Shown here: piece after piece, positions 40,872 to 49,795 of the stretch
Numbering within the stretch: the first letter of the stretch is position 1
Layout: each line of letters starts with the position of its first letter
Assembly: GCF_000271485.2 (NCBI RefSeq)
Contig: NZ_AKVN02000001.1
Location: 748,001 to 812,000, forward strand
Origin: Pelosinus fermentans DSM 17108
Lineage (GTDB): Bacteria > Bacillota > Negativicutes > DSM-13327
Length of the DNA stretch: 64,000 nt
Reading direction: 5' to 3'
Made by a program: the position numbers and the translations under genes
The notes under the pieces: generated by a model
Database searches by the model: none
Told to the model about the DNA's origin: nothing
Seen by the model: the letters and a program-made list of their open reading frames with translations, nothing else

Positions 40872-41660
40872 ATGATGAGATCATTATGGACTGCTGCGTC
40901 AGGAATGGTTGCCCAACAGGCGAACATTGATGTGGTTTCCAATAATTTGGCAAATGTCAATACGACAGGATTCAAAAAAAGCCGTACAGATTTTGAGGAT
41001 CTAATGTATCAGACTATGCGACAGTCAGGAACGGCCACTGGTGCAGATACAATGCTGCCTACAGGGATTCAATTAGGCAGTGGTGTTCGTCAGGTAGCTA
41101 CTCAAAAAATTTATACAGAAGGTAGTTTTCAATCAACAGGAAACGAATTGGATATGGCGATTGAAGGGGATGGTTTCTTTCAAATTACTATGTCTGATGG
41201 TACGATTAATTACACTCGTGATGGTGCGTTTAAACGAGACGATCAGGGACGAATTGTTACTTCAGAAGGGTACCCTCTGGAGCCTGCCATTACCATTCCT
41301 GAAAATTCCTCCAATCTTGCTGTATCATCTGATGGCCGCGTATCAGTCATACTAGCAGGTGAAACTGAGGCGCAGGAATTAGGACAGCTGCAATTGGTCA
41401 AATTTGTAAATCCGGCAGGTTTAGATAGTGTTGGTCATAATTTACTAAAGGAAACTGCAGCTTCAGGTACTCCGGTTGCCAGTGATCCTGGAATAGATGG
41501 AACAGGCACCGTTATACAAAAATATTTAGAAATGTCTAATGTTCAGATTGTGGATGAGATGGTGAATATGATTGTAGCGCAAAGAGCTTATGAAATCAAT
41601 TCCAAAGCCATTACGACATCTGATGAAATGCTTGAACAAGCTGCTAACTTGAAACGTTAG
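40872..41660 (+). CDS. flgG: Flagellar distal rod protein FlgG
   Basis: A 262-residue distal-rod protein with MRSLWTAASGMVAQQANID, VSNNLANVNTTGFKKSRTDF and the C-terminal MSNVQIVDEMVNMIVAQRAYE. The length is the usual 260-262. GGGAGGA lies upstream of two adjacent ATGs (40872, 40875). The 187-base gap before it holds a weak GTAGGAT/ATCCTGC hairpin and no clear promoter. The gene after it, flgA, follows within 10 bases. Confidence 0.93.
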   Translation: MMRSLWTAASGMVAQQANIDVVSNNLANVNTTGFKKSRTDFEDLMYQTMRQSGTATGADTMLPTGIQLGSGVRQVATQKIYTEGSFQSTGNELDMAIEGDGFFQITMSDGTINYTRDGAFKRDDQGRIVTSEGYPLEPAITIPENSSNLAVSSDGRVSVILAGETEAQELGQLQLVKFVNPAGLDSVGHNLLKETAASGTPVASDPGIDGTGTVIQKYLEMSNVQIVDEMVNMIVAQRAYEINSKAITTSDEMLEQAANLKR

Positions 41661-41669
41661 GTGAAAGTA

Positions 41670-42662
41670 ATGAGTAAGAAGGTATGTCTGCTTATCTTAT
41701 TCCAAATTTGCGTATTGATCACTTCAGCTTTTGCTGAGGGCACCCGGGTTGTCATTGATGAGCAGGTTAGAGTGAATGGTGCAGCCATCAGCCTTGGGCA
41801 AGTCGCTAAGATCAGCGGGGATGATGAAAAAATCAATCAAGAACTGCGTCAGCTAAAAATTGGTGATGCACCTGCCCCGGGCAGCAGTTTTGTATTAACC
41901 AAAGAAATCATTACTATGCGATTAGCAGCAGCGGGTATCGATTTAGCAAGTGTTATGTGGAGCATTCCTGATCGTGTGACTGTGATTGGCGATTCGCAGG
42001 TTATAAGTGCGCAAACATTGATTGATAAAGGAATCAATGCGATTCGGGATCAAGTGGGACCTAATGTTAAATATGATGATTTACATATATTTTATGTTGG
42101 ACGTGAACAAGAGGTAACAGCACCTGTAGGGACTGTTGCGCTGGCTGCTTCTTTGCCTTATGGAATTCGTTATAATACTCCGACTACTATAATAATTTCT
42201 GTAAGTGTGGATGGACAAGCTGTTACCAAAGTAAGTCTGAGATTTAAGGTGAATTTATATCGTCAGGTAACGGTGGCAGCCCGTCAAGTGAATGCTCGTG
42301 AGATCTTTACTGAAGATGATTTGCGGTATGAACGGATGGATACAGGACAAATTGCAGCGGGTTTTATTACTGATAAGAATAAGATACTTGGATTAATGGC
42401 CAGACGATTAATAACTCCGGGTATGGTGATAAGCGATTCCATGGTAAATAAGCCTGTAATTGTTAAACGGGGTAATATGGTAACTCTAACTGCTTTTATT
42501 GGCACCATAGAAGTAATAACCTCGGGGCAGGCTTTGCAGGACGGCTATGAAAATCAATTGATCCGCGTTAAAAATATCAGTTCTAATAAAATTGTTTTCG
42601 GTAAGGTTATCGAAGAAAACAAGGTGCAAGTATTAACATATAAGAGTGCTTCTGCCTCTTAA
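41670..42662 (+). CDS. flgA: Flagellar P-ring assembly chaperone FlgA
   Basis: A 330-residue exported protein: signal peptide ending ITSAFAEG at about 20-23 and a C-terminal SAF domain (REIFTEDDLRYERMDTGQIAAGFI). FlgA helps polymerise FlgI into the P-ring in the space between two membranes. GTG 41661 abuts the flgG stop, but AGGTG then makes ATG 41670 the better start. Such a gene is only useful in a diderm flagellum. Confidence 0.9.
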   Translation: MSKKVCLLILFQICVLITSAFAEGTRVVIDEQVRVNGAAISLGQVAKISGDDEKINQELRQLKIGDAPAPGSSFVLTKEIITMRLAAAGIDLASVMWSIPDRVTVIGDSQVISAQTLIDKGINAIRDQVGPNVKYDDLHIFYVGREQEVTAPVGTVALAASLPYGIRYNTPTTIIISVSVDGQAVTKVSLRFKVNLYRQVTVAARQVNAREIFTEDDLRYERMDTGQIAAGFITDKNKILGLMARRLITPGMVISDSMVNKPVIVKRGNMVTLTAFIGTIEVITSGQALQDGYENQLIRVKNISSNKIVFGKVIEENKVQVLTYKSASAS

Positions 42663-42724
42663 AGAATAGTTGCTCTGGATGAATAAAAATTTCGTAGAGT
42701 GAGTAGAAAGTGAAGGTGTAGAAT

Positions 42725-43324
42725 ATGTTTAACCTAACAAAAAAAAATATTGGTTTCCTGTTAGGTTTCCTGTGCCTAATGTTCTTAGCAGCAACTCCGG
42801 TCTCTGCGATGTCCTTGTGGAGTGATAGTGGGGCTAGCAGCAGCTTGTATGGTGATTATAAAGCTCGTGCTGTTGGTGATACCCTTACAATTATTATCAG
42901 TGAAAATTCTAGTGCAAATCGTGCAGGAAATGCTGCTAATTCTAAGTCCACCAACGTAAATATGAATGCTGGGACAGGGATCTTCCATGGAATTGCATCT
43001 GCTACAGCAGGTAATTCTGACAGCTTTCAGGCCAAGGGTTCTCTTGTCAATACCAATAATGTTACGGCAAGAATGACCGCTCAGGTTCTTGAGGTGAAGC
43101 CTAACGGGGACTTAATTGTTTCTGGAACACAAAGTATCAAACAAAATGGTGAAGAACAGAAGATTACAATTTCCGGAATTGTACGTCAAGCGGACATTTC
43201 AGCTGATAATACCATATTGTCTACTTACATAGGGAATGCTCAAATCAAAATAGACGGCAGTGGTCCAATTTCTAGAAAGCAGCGTCAAGGGATCGTCAGC
43301 CAATTACTGAACTTCTTGTTTTAA
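42725..43324 (+). CDS. flgH: Flagellar L-ring protein FlgH, without a lipobox
   Basis: A 199-residue exported protein with MSLWSDSGASSSLYGDYKARAVGDTLTI, TARMTAQVLEVKPNGDLIVSGTQ and the C-terminal GNAQIKIDGSGPIS-type ending of FlgH. The L-ring sits in the outer membrane. Unlike in Proteobacteria there is no Cys after the signal peptide: cleavage is predicted after TPVSA, so it is a soluble secreted form. ATG 42725 follows GAAGGTG. The gene lies between flgA and flgI. Confidence 0.92.
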   Translation: MFNLTKKNIGFLLGFLCLMFLAATPVSAMSLWSDSGASSSLYGDYKARAVGDTLTIIISENSSANRAGNAANSKSTNVNMNAGTGIFHGIASATAGNSDSFQAKGSLVNTNNVTARMTAQVLEVKPNGDLIVSGTQSIKQNGEEQKITISGIVRQADISADNTILSTYIGNAQIKIDGSGPISRKQRQGIVSQLLNFLF

Positions 43325-43337
43325 AACGGAGGATATT

Positions 43338-44450
43338 ATGCGCAGGTTAATCATCATGATAACGATTTTATCTTGTGTTATGGCGATTGTGCCAACAGCA
43401 CTGGCAGCCAGCTCAATAACACGGATAAAAGATGTAGCAAAAGTGCAAGGTGTTAGAGCCAATCAACTTGTGGGATATGGATTGGTAACGGGGCTGGCTG
43501 GTACAGGTGATTCAAATACACTTGTTCAAACCAGACAGTCAATTGCCAATATGTTAAAGAATTTTGGGTTAACAGTAAATGATGCTCAGCTTAAATCAAA
43601 AAATGTAGCTGCAGTCATGGTTACTGCTCAATTACCAGCTTTTGTAAAGCCTGGTGATACCATTGATATGACAGTATCCTCCATGGGAGATGCGAAAAGT
43701 CTTCAAGGCGGTATTTTGCTGCAAACACCCTTGAAGGCAGCGAATGGACAAGTGTATGCCGTAGGGCAGGGACCCATTTCCACAGGTGGTTATAGTGCAA
43801 GTGGCGGTGGCAGCAGCCAGCAAAAAAACTTTCCGACTACTGGCACTACCCCCAATGGTGCAATTGTAGAACGTGAGGTACCTACCCAATTGATATCGCC
43901 CAGTGGTTCCATTACACTGGCTTTGAGTCAGCCTGACTTTACTACTGCAGCTCGAATTGGCGAGGCCATTAACAATCGGTTTGGTAATATTTCCACGACA
44001 CGGGATCCCGGTACGGTAGTGGTTTCAGTTCCTAGTACTTATGATAACGACGTGGTGGGATTTGTCGCTTCTATAGAAGAACTCTATATTAATCCTGACA
44101 ATATTGCCAAGATTGTTATTAACGAACGCACAGGTACCATTGTGATGGGTTCCAATGTTACGATTGATGAAGTAGCTGTAGCGCAAGGCGGACTTAGTAT
44201 TCGTATTGACAGAACGACAGATGTATCGCAGCCGCCGCCTTTCTCTGGTGGATCTACAGTGGTTACAAATAATACTTCTGTTGATGTGAAAGAAGATAAA
44301 GCAAATGTTATGGTATTGCCTTCTACGGCGAGTGTAGGCGATGTTGTAAATGCACTAAATGCCATTGGTGCAACACCACGGGATATTATCTCTATATTGC
44401 AGGCCATGAAGGCTGCTGGAGCCTTACATGCTGAATTGCAGATTATTTAG
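43338..44450 (+). CDS. flgI: Flagellar P-ring protein FlgI
   Basis: A 370-residue exported protein with a signal peptide ending TALAASSI and the P-ring signatures RIKDVAKVQGVRANQLVGYG, TGLAGTGDS and VVSSMGDAKSLQGGILLQTPL, and GALHAELQII at the C-terminus. It forms the ring at the peptidoglycan layer. Full length. ATG 43338 follows GGAGG. Its presence confirms a diderm flagellar motor. Confidence 0.95.
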   Translation: MRRLIIMITILSCVMAIVPTALAASSITRIKDVAKVQGVRANQLVGYGLVTGLAGTGDSNTLVQTRQSIANMLKNFGLTVNDAQLKSKNVAAVMVTAQLPAFVKPGDTIDMTVSSMGDAKSLQGGILLQTPLKAANGQVYAVGQGPISTGGYSASGGGSSQQKNFPTTGTTPNGAIVEREVPTQLISPSGSITLALSQPDFTTAARIGEAINNRFGNISTTRDPGTVVVSVPSTYDNDVVGFVASIEELYINPDNIAKIVINERTGTIVMGSNVTIDEVAVAQGGLSIRIDRTTDVSQPPPFSGGSTVVTNNTSVDVKEDKANVMVLPSTASVGDVVNALNAIGATPRDIISILQAMKAAGALHAELQII

Positions 44451-44464
44451 GCAGGTGGATACGA

Positions 44465-44842
44465 GTGCAGATAGCAGGAATTAGTTCATCAAGTATGATA
44501 AGTAATTTGGATTCTGTGCAGACTAAAGCTAAAGGCGATTTTGCTGCTCATTTAGCACAGGAAACAGAAAAAGCACAACAGGCAAAAGATGATGCGAAGT
44601 TAAAAAAGACTTGTCAGGATTTAGAGGCTGTATTTCTAAATATTATGATGACGAATATGCGTAAAACGGTGGATAAGTCCAAATTAGTAGATAGTTCTCA
44701 GGAAGAGACGATGACATCTATGCTGGACGCGGAAATGACAAAAGATATGGCAAAGGCTGGAGGTATTGGATTGGCGGATATGCTTTACCGCCAATTACGT
44801 ACCCCGGATCCTGTCAGCAATAAGTCCCAGGCACCGAAATAG
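44465..44842 (+). CDS. flgJ: Rod-binding FlgJ-type protein, short form
   Basis: A 125-residue protein that matches only the N-terminal rod-binding domain of FlgJ (KKTCQDLEAVFLNIMMTNMRK and DAEMTKDMAKAGGIGLADMLYRQL). The peptidoglycan hydrolase domain of gammaproteobacterial FlgJ is absent, so another enzyme must cut the wall. It starts at GTG 44465 after AGGTGG. The stop codon lies in the loop of the terminator that follows. Confidence 0.88.
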   Translation: MQIAGISSSSMISNLDSVQTKAKGDFAAHLAQETEKAQQAKDDAKLKKTCQDLEAVFLNIMMTNMRKTVDKSKLVDSSQEETMTSMLDAEMTKDMAKAGGIGLADMLYRQLRTPDPVSNKSQAPK

Positions 44843-44855
44843 TGCCTGGGTTTTT
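44826..44855 (+). terminator. Rho-independent terminator of the flagellar block
   Basis: CCCAGGCAC and GTGCCTGGG pair perfectly and are followed by TTTTT. The flgJ stop codon falls in its loop and 3' arm. Confidence 0.92.
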
Positions 44856-44878
44856 CTCATCAGTAAGGAAAGTGTAAG

Positions 44879-45045
44879 TTTTATAGGTGGAAAAAGATGA
44901 GGTTTTATGAACCACAAAGGCACAATGCCGCTGATGCGGCACACAAAGGAGAACATAAAAAAAATAAAAACCTTTGTGTCCTTTGCGTCTTTGTGGTTCG
45001 ATTCGTTTTTACATGTTTTCAAGGACGTGTTAGCTTTTTGATATT
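44879..45045 (+). repeat. Interspersed palindromic repeat, family B, full-length copy 2
   Basis: A 167-base element alignable end to end with 22765-22929: TTTTATAGGTGG, GAACCACAAAGGC, GCCGCTGATGCGGC, the A-rich centre, CCTTTGTGTCCTTTGCG, TTTGTGGTTC and a GTGTTAGC tail. It lies just after the flgJ terminator. Confidence 0.85.
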
Positions 45046-45083
45046 AAAAATAGTATTAGTGGTTTTCTTAGGGGGATATAACA

Positions 45084-46490
45084 ATGAAGATTTTTAAACG
45101 TGTGTACATATTGATGATGCTGATCATTTTTTGTTCGCAGATGGTGTGGGCAGCTCCAGCTAAGTCTGTGCTGCAAAAAATTCGTTACAGCCAAAGCGCA
45201 GAGCAAGTGCGTATTGTATTTGATGTAAATGAGCTGCCTGAATATACCGCTCAGCTTTCTGCCAATCAGGATCAGATTATCATTGATTTTACGAATACAG
45301 ATAGCAGTAAAATGCCAATATTGCAATTAAAGGACCCGATTGTCAGTAATGTGCAAGTGATTCAGGTTCAGCCAGGTAAACAGCGAGTAGCCATTACACT
45401 CAAAAAACCGATTGTGTCTTATAAATTGTTTACACTATCGAATCCCAAGCGGGTTGTAATTGATATTGTAAAAGAATTTGACCGTAAATATGAGGAACAA
45501 ATTGGAACTGGTTTAAAGTATACTTCATTGTATCGTAATACGAAGGCAGGCCCTATTTCTGCATATATGGTGGATCTGGCGCCAGACAGTAATTATGTCA
45601 TAAAGCCAGTATTATCCAATAATGCGATTGTGGATTTAGAAAAAGTACAAGCGATGGCAGTACGTAATAAAGGCATCGCTGCCGTGAACGCTTCTTATTT
45701 TGCTCTTAATGGAGAAATCCTAGGCCTGCTGAAAATGAATGGTGAAATTGTGAGTTCTCCTACGATTGGACGAACTGCCTTAGGAATCTTGCCTGATGGT
45801 AAGATCTTAATTGACCAGATTGACTATAAGGGGACGGTTACCTTACCGGATGGAGCTGCAATTGCTATTACGGGGGTGAATCATGAGCGGGGGCAGGATG
45901 ATTTAATGTTATACACTAATGATTACGACAATATGACGGGCACGAATGAATATGGTACGGATTATATTGTGAGTCAAGATGTTGTTACTGCAATCGTACA
46001 TGGCAATGCTGTTATTCCGCCGGGAGCAGTTGTGCTTTCAGCTCATGGCAGCAACGAAAAGGCGTTATCCAGTTTGAAAGTGGGTGACGCAGTAAAAATT
46101 AACCAGACACTTGGTTCTGTTTGGGATAAGACAATATATGCCATTGGGGCAGGTCCGCGGTTGATTAAAAATAACAGTGTATTTTTAACCAGTAAAATAG
46201 AAGAATTTCCTCCGGATGTAGCAGTCGGAAGAGCACCTCGTACCGCAGTCGGTGTAACGAAAGATGGGCATGTTCTGCTTGTTGTAGTGGATGGTAGGCA
46301 GCAGCATAGCATGGGACTGACGTTGTTAGAATTAGCCTTATTAATGCAAGAATTTGGAGCTGTCGATGCGATGAATTTGGATGGCGGAGGCTCTAGTGAG
46401 ATGGTCGTAAAAGGTAAAATTATGAATAAACCCTCTGATGGCCGGGAGAGATCAGTGGGAGATGCATTAATTATTGCCCCTAAGGATTGA
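45084..46490 (+). CDS. AMIN-domain phosphodiester glycosidase family protein
   Basis: A 468-residue exported protein with a signal peptide ending MVWAAPA. An AMIN-like domain (about 30-130, with VRIVFDVNELPEY and NPKRVVIDIVKEF) should bind the cell envelope. The C-terminal part (about 180-465) is a NAGPA-type domain with AVNASYFALNGEILGL, YAIGAGPRLI, RAPRTAVGVTKDGHVLLVVV and AMNLDGGGSSEMVV. The family cleaves sugar phosphodiesters. In this place it may act on envelope glycans; the substrate is unknown. ATG 45084 follows AGGGGGAT. Its promoter region holds the family B repeat. Confidence 0.88.
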   Translation: MKIFKRVYILMMLIIFCSQMVWAAPAKSVLQKIRYSQSAEQVRIVFDVNELPEYTAQLSANQDQIIIDFTNTDSSKMPILQLKDPIVSNVQVIQVQPGKQRVAITLKKPIVSYKLFTLSNPKRVVIDIVKEFDRKYEEQIGTGLKYTSLYRNTKAGPISAYMVDLAPDSNYVIKPVLSNNAIVDLEKVQAMAVRNKGIAAVNASYFALNGEILGLLKMNGEIVSSPTIGRTALGILPDGKILIDQIDYKGTVTLPDGAAIAITGVNHERGQDDLMLYTNDYDNMTGTNEYGTDYIVSQDVVTAIVHGNAVIPPGAVVLSAHGSNEKALSSLKVGDAVKINQTLGSVWDKTIYAIGAGPRLIKNNSVFLTSKIEEFPPDVAVGRAPRTAVGVTKDGHVLLVVVDGRQQHSMGLTLLELALLMQEFGAVDAMNLDGGGSSEMVVKGKIMNKPSDGRERSVGDALIIAPKD

Positions 46491-46540
46491 TAATTCATGT
46501 TAATGTTGTATAATGAAACTAAGTAAGGAGGTGGCTTACC

Positions 46541-46849
46541 ATGCTTCATAGAAAAAGCATAGCAGTTTTGGTAATCGGTTTTGTGCTAATCGTCGGCAGC
46601 TTATTAGTTACTGCAAATAGTGTTGTAGAACAAAAAGCATCTCTGGCTGGCACCATTACAAGTAATGGCTTGGTTAAACCAGGGGATACTGTTCGTGAAG
46701 GTGACGTTTTGGTGAAAATCGACACAATAACGGGAGCTATACCAGCATCGAGAGCCACAGCCAATGGCGTTGTAAAAGCAGTATTAGTTTCACCAGGAGT
46801 TTCAGTGGCTGTTGGTGATGTAGTTGCTCGTATTGAAATCGGTAAATAA
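46541..46849 (+). CDS. Small membrane-anchored lipoyl/HlyD-like domain protein
   Basis: A 102-residue protein with an N-terminal signal/anchor (about 6-25) and one biotinyl/lipoyl-like domain. GLVKPGDTVREGDVLVKID and GVVKAVLVSPGVSVAVGDVV are the two quasi-symmetrical halves. At the turn where carrier domains have a modified Lys it reads IPASRATANG, so it should not be lipoylated or biotinylated. Domains of this kind occur in HlyD-type adaptor proteins. AAGGAGGTGG lies before ATG 46541. It is followed after 16 bases by the S55 gene, suggesting a joint role in the envelope. Confidence 0.65.
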   Translation: MLHRKSIAVLVIGFVLIVGSLLVTANSVVEQKASLAGTITSNGLVKPGDTVREGDVLVKIDTITGAIPASRATANGVVKAVLVSPGVSVAVGDVVARIEIGK

Positions 46850-46865
46850 AGAAAGGATGATATAT

Positions 46866-48671
46866 TTGGTAAAACTATGCAGGCAGTGTCGTCTGGCACT
46901 GCTTATTTTTTTATTAATGCTGCCTATGTCTTTAGTATGGGCTGCACCCGAGATCATGCCAGTAGAGAATATAAAGGTAGGTATGCAGGGAATTGGCAAA
47001 ACAGTAGTTTCTGGTACCAAGTTAGAAGAATTTGGAGTAGAAGTATTAGGGATTATGAAAAATAAGGGACCATCAGGGGATTTGATTTTGGTGCGAACCT
47101 CTGGAGATGTTATTGATCGAACGGGAGGAATTGCCCAAGGAATGAGCGGCAGTCCCGTCTATATCGATGGTAAGCTGGTCGGAGCGGTGGCCTATGGCTG
47201 GTCATTGACTGATCATAAAGTTGGCATGGTCACTCCTATTGGGGATATGCTGAAATTATGGGATATGCCTGACAATTATAATGATACGATGCAGTTTATG
47301 AAGGAAGTACCGGATTTTGAGCCAATGACCACACCATTGATGGTATCTGGTTTTAGTGAACACGCTTTAACAATGCTGCAAGACAAGCTTAAACCTTTTA
47401 ATTTAGTACCGCAAGAAGTCGGGGAAGCTCCTTCAGATGTTGTGTTTTCTCCTCTAGAACCAGGGAGCGCTGTAGGTCTTGAGTTAGTTCGCGGTGATGT
47501 GAGTGTGGGGGCTTTGGGTACTGTTACTTACGTAGAAGATAATAAGGTCTTGGCGTTTGGTCACCCCTTTCTGAAGAAAGGGAATATTGGCTACTTCATG
47601 ACCAATGCCTACGTGTTTTCCACTGTTAATGGCTTAGAAAATTCATTTAAAGTGGGTACAATGGGAGAAGCTGTTGGTGTTATCAACCAGGATCGAGGAG
47701 CAGGAATTGCTGGATATCTTAGCCGATATCCTACGATTATTCCGATACGCATCATCGTGAAAGATAATGATACTGGACAAACCCAGGATGCAGCAGTGCA
47801 AGTGGTAAAAGATGAGCAGCTCTCATCCATTTTATCGGCTACCACCATGTTCAATGTCATTGACAAGGCCATGGACCGGGTAGGACCGGGAACAGCTAAA
47901 GTTAGTTTTGAAATTTCTGGTCAGAATATGCCCGGAGGGATTATTACTCGAGAAAATATGTTTTACAGCCCTGCCAGTATCGGTGAATTGGCTGTAGGTG
48001 AGTTTTTGGAAGCCATGACAATGCTAACGGGGAATCCATACAATCCAGTTAATCTGATGGATGTTAAGGTTCATGTTTCTGTTAGTGAAGAGCGTCGTAC
48101 CGCTACTATTGTGGAAGCTCAGACAAAAACCCCTAGTGTAAAGCCTGGGGAAAATGTTGAAATTGGCGTAAAAATAAAGCCTTTCCGCGGCGAGCCGATT
48201 CAACGCATCGTTTCCTTTACCGTTCCTAAAGATCAGCCGGAAGGGCCTCTTACCTTAGAAGTGCGTGGAGGCGGCATGGTGCCTTTAATCCAGCTGCTAG
48301 CTAAGAATCAGGGGATGGACGAAGGATTACTGCTGCTTGGCAATCCAAAACCAAAAAATCAGGAATTCGCTGATGTGGTTAAAGAATTTATGGAACGTGA
48401 CCGCAACAATGAAATTGTTGTAGAAGTTCTGGATATGGGAATGGAGAATCTATTCGGTAATGCTGCATTAGGAAAAGATAAGAATAATAGCAAGAAACAA
48501 GAGAAAGATATAGTAGAAAATACAGTTTCTCTGAAAACGGATATTAAAGCTATAAATGCTAAGGATAAGAAAAAGCAGGGAAAAGTGAAAAACAGCATTA
48601 CCACAGATTATATTATTGACGGTGATACACAAGTCGTAGTCAACGTGGTAAAAGACCCAGTGAAAAAATAG
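46866..48671 (+). CDS. SpoIVB-type peptidase S55 domain protein
   Basis: A 601-residue exported protein (signal peptide ending SLVWAAPE). The S55 nucleophile motif is present as TGGIAQGMSGSPVYI (Ser94), then DGKLVGAVAYG. A second S55-like stretch, VTYVEDNKVLAFGHPF (His233), follows. In SpoIVB the His segment precedes the Ser segment, so the order here is reversed. The C-terminal third is Lys-rich. It starts at TTG 46866, with GAAAGG 9 bases upstream; ATG 46857 is inside that site. SpoIVB itself activates sigma-K processing; this paralogue sits next to outer-membrane genes, so an envelope role is more likely. Target unknown. Confidence 0.82.
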   Translation: MVKLCRQCRLALLIFLLMLPMSLVWAAPEIMPVENIKVGMQGIGKTVVSGTKLEEFGVEVLGIMKNKGPSGDLILVRTSGDVIDRTGGIAQGMSGSPVYIDGKLVGAVAYGWSLTDHKVGMVTPIGDMLKLWDMPDNYNDTMQFMKEVPDFEPMTTPLMVSGFSEHALTMLQDKLKPFNLVPQEVGEAPSDVVFSPLEPGSAVGLELVRGDVSVGALGTVTYVEDNKVLAFGHPFLKKGNIGYFMTNAYVFSTVNGLENSFKVGTMGEAVGVINQDRGAGIAGYLSRYPTIIPIRIIVKDNDTGQTQDAAVQVVKDEQLSSILSATTMFNVIDKAMDRVGPGTAKVSFEISGQNMPGGIITRENMFYSPASIGELAVGEFLEAMTMLTGNPYNPVNLMDVKVHVSVSEERRTATIVEAQTKTPSVKPGENVEIGVKIKPFRGEPIQRIVSFTVPKDQPEGPLTLEVRGGGMVPLIQLLAKNQGMDEGLLLLGNPKPKNQEFADVVKEFMERDRNNEIVVEVLDMGMENLFGNAALGKDKNNSKKQEKDIVENTVSLKTDIKAINAKDKKKQGKVKNSITTDYIIDGDTQVVVNVVKDPVKK

Positions 48672-48673
48672 AT

Positions 48674-48738
48674 AAAGAAGACTCTGATTGCAGAGGGGAC
48701 TCAAACCTCCTCTCAATCGAAGTCTTCTTTATTTTTTA
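48674..48738 (+). terminator. Rho-independent terminator after the S55 gene
   Basis: AAAGAAGACT and AGTCTTCTTT are the base of a long stem that continues through GATTG/CAATC and AGAGG/CCTCT, followed by ATTTTTT. Confidence 0.9.
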
Positions 48739-48771
48739 CCTATGAAGATAGAATATAGGTTATGCAAAAAA

Positions 48772-48862
48772 ACGTTTGAACCGCGAAGGTTGCGAAGAAG
48801 TACGAAGAACACGAAGGGATATTACTCTTATTCTTCGCGTCTTCGCGTTTCAAAGTGTTTTA
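48772..48862 (+). repeat. Interspersed palindromic repeat, family A, copy 5
   Basis: TTTGAACCGCGAAGGTTGCG on the left and TTCTTCGCGTCTTCGCGTTT on the right ending CAAAGTGTTTT, with the internal GAAGAACACGAAG. Same orientation as the other copies, about 35 bases after a terminator. Confidence 0.78.
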
Positions 48863-49006
48863 CTTTTTCGATCCATGTTTTACTATTCCATCAATTTCCC
48901 CTTCACTAGGTGCAGGGAACTTACGTTTTTTATGGAATACTTCATAATAAGACAATTTTTTAATATAATCGTAATATAAAGTTTAATGTCAATGTGAGGG
49001 ATTATA

Positions 49007-49780
49007 ATGTTGCTAGCTATAGTAGAAAGCATTGGACGGCAAGTGATTCTTTGGATGGAAAATAGCGGTCGGATTATTATCCTGGTAGGCAATACTCTAT
49101 TTCATTTGCGGGAAAAGCCTAGAATGAATCATGTACTGCATCAAATGGCGCATTTAGGTGTGGATTCTTTGCCGATCGTATTGCTGACGATTTTATTTAC
49201 AGGAATGGTAATTACACTGCAGACTGCCACTGAATTTATTAAATATGGTGCTCAATCGTCTGTGGGAGGCGTTGTGGCAATTGCTATGGCACGGGAACTG
49301 GCTCCTGTTTTAACAGGGGTGGTAGTTGCAGGACGTGTAGGAGCAGCTATTACGGCAGAGATTGGTTCTATGAAGGTCACAGAACAAATTGATGCACTGC
49401 GGGTGATGGCGATTAATCCTATCAAATATTTAGTAGTACCCAGGTTATTAGCTTGTGTGATTATGGTACCCATATTAGTCATCTTTGCTGATGTTATTGG
49501 TACAGTAGGCGGGTACTTGGTAGCCACCTTATATGCTGGTATCAGCTCTTATACCTATATCCATTCCATTACACTTTTTACTGTAGTCAATGATATCATA
49601 GGCGGTTTGGTTAAGGCCATGTTTTTTGGCGGTATTATTGCGATTATCGGCTGTTATAAAGGCTTAACAACAGGTGAGGGTGCTGAAGGCGTGGGGCGGG
49701 CTACAACTGCATCCGTAGTTAGCTCGATTATTCTGATTTTTATTAGCAATTATTTTTTGTCGTTAGTGCTGTATCGGTAA
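49007..49780 (+). CDS. mlaE: ABC transporter permease MlaE
   Basis: A 257-residue membrane protein with the MlaE signatures LPIVLLTILFTGMVITLQTA, VAIAMARELAPVLTGVVVAG, RVGAAITAEIGSMKVTEQID and VPRLLACVIMVP. It forms the inner-membrane part of the phospholipid transporter that keeps outer-membrane lipid order. ATG 49007 follows GAGGGAT. It begins the mlaE-mlaF-mlaD operon with 15 bases to mlaF. Confidence 0.95.
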   Translation: MLLAIVESIGRQVILWMENSGRIIILVGNTLFHLREKPRMNHVLHQMAHLGVDSLPIVLLTILFTGMVITLQTATEFIKYGAQSSVGGVVAIAMARELAPVLTGVVVAGRVGAAITAEIGSMKVTEQIDALRVMAINPIKYLVVPRLLACVIMVPILVIFADVIGTVGGYLVATLYAGISSYTYIHSITLFTVVNDIIGGLVKAMFFGGIIAIIGCYKGLTTGEGAEGVGRATTASVVSSIILIFISNYFLSLVLYR

Positions 49781-49795
49781 GAGGATGGTGAGTGA

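Larger units (their letters stand above)
48672..49006. other. Intergenic region before the mla operon
   Basis: It holds the terminator, a family A repeat (48772-48862) and an AT-rich stretch. TATAAT at 48964-48969 may be the -10 box for mlaE, but no good -35 is seen. No gene is supported. Confidence 0.5.
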
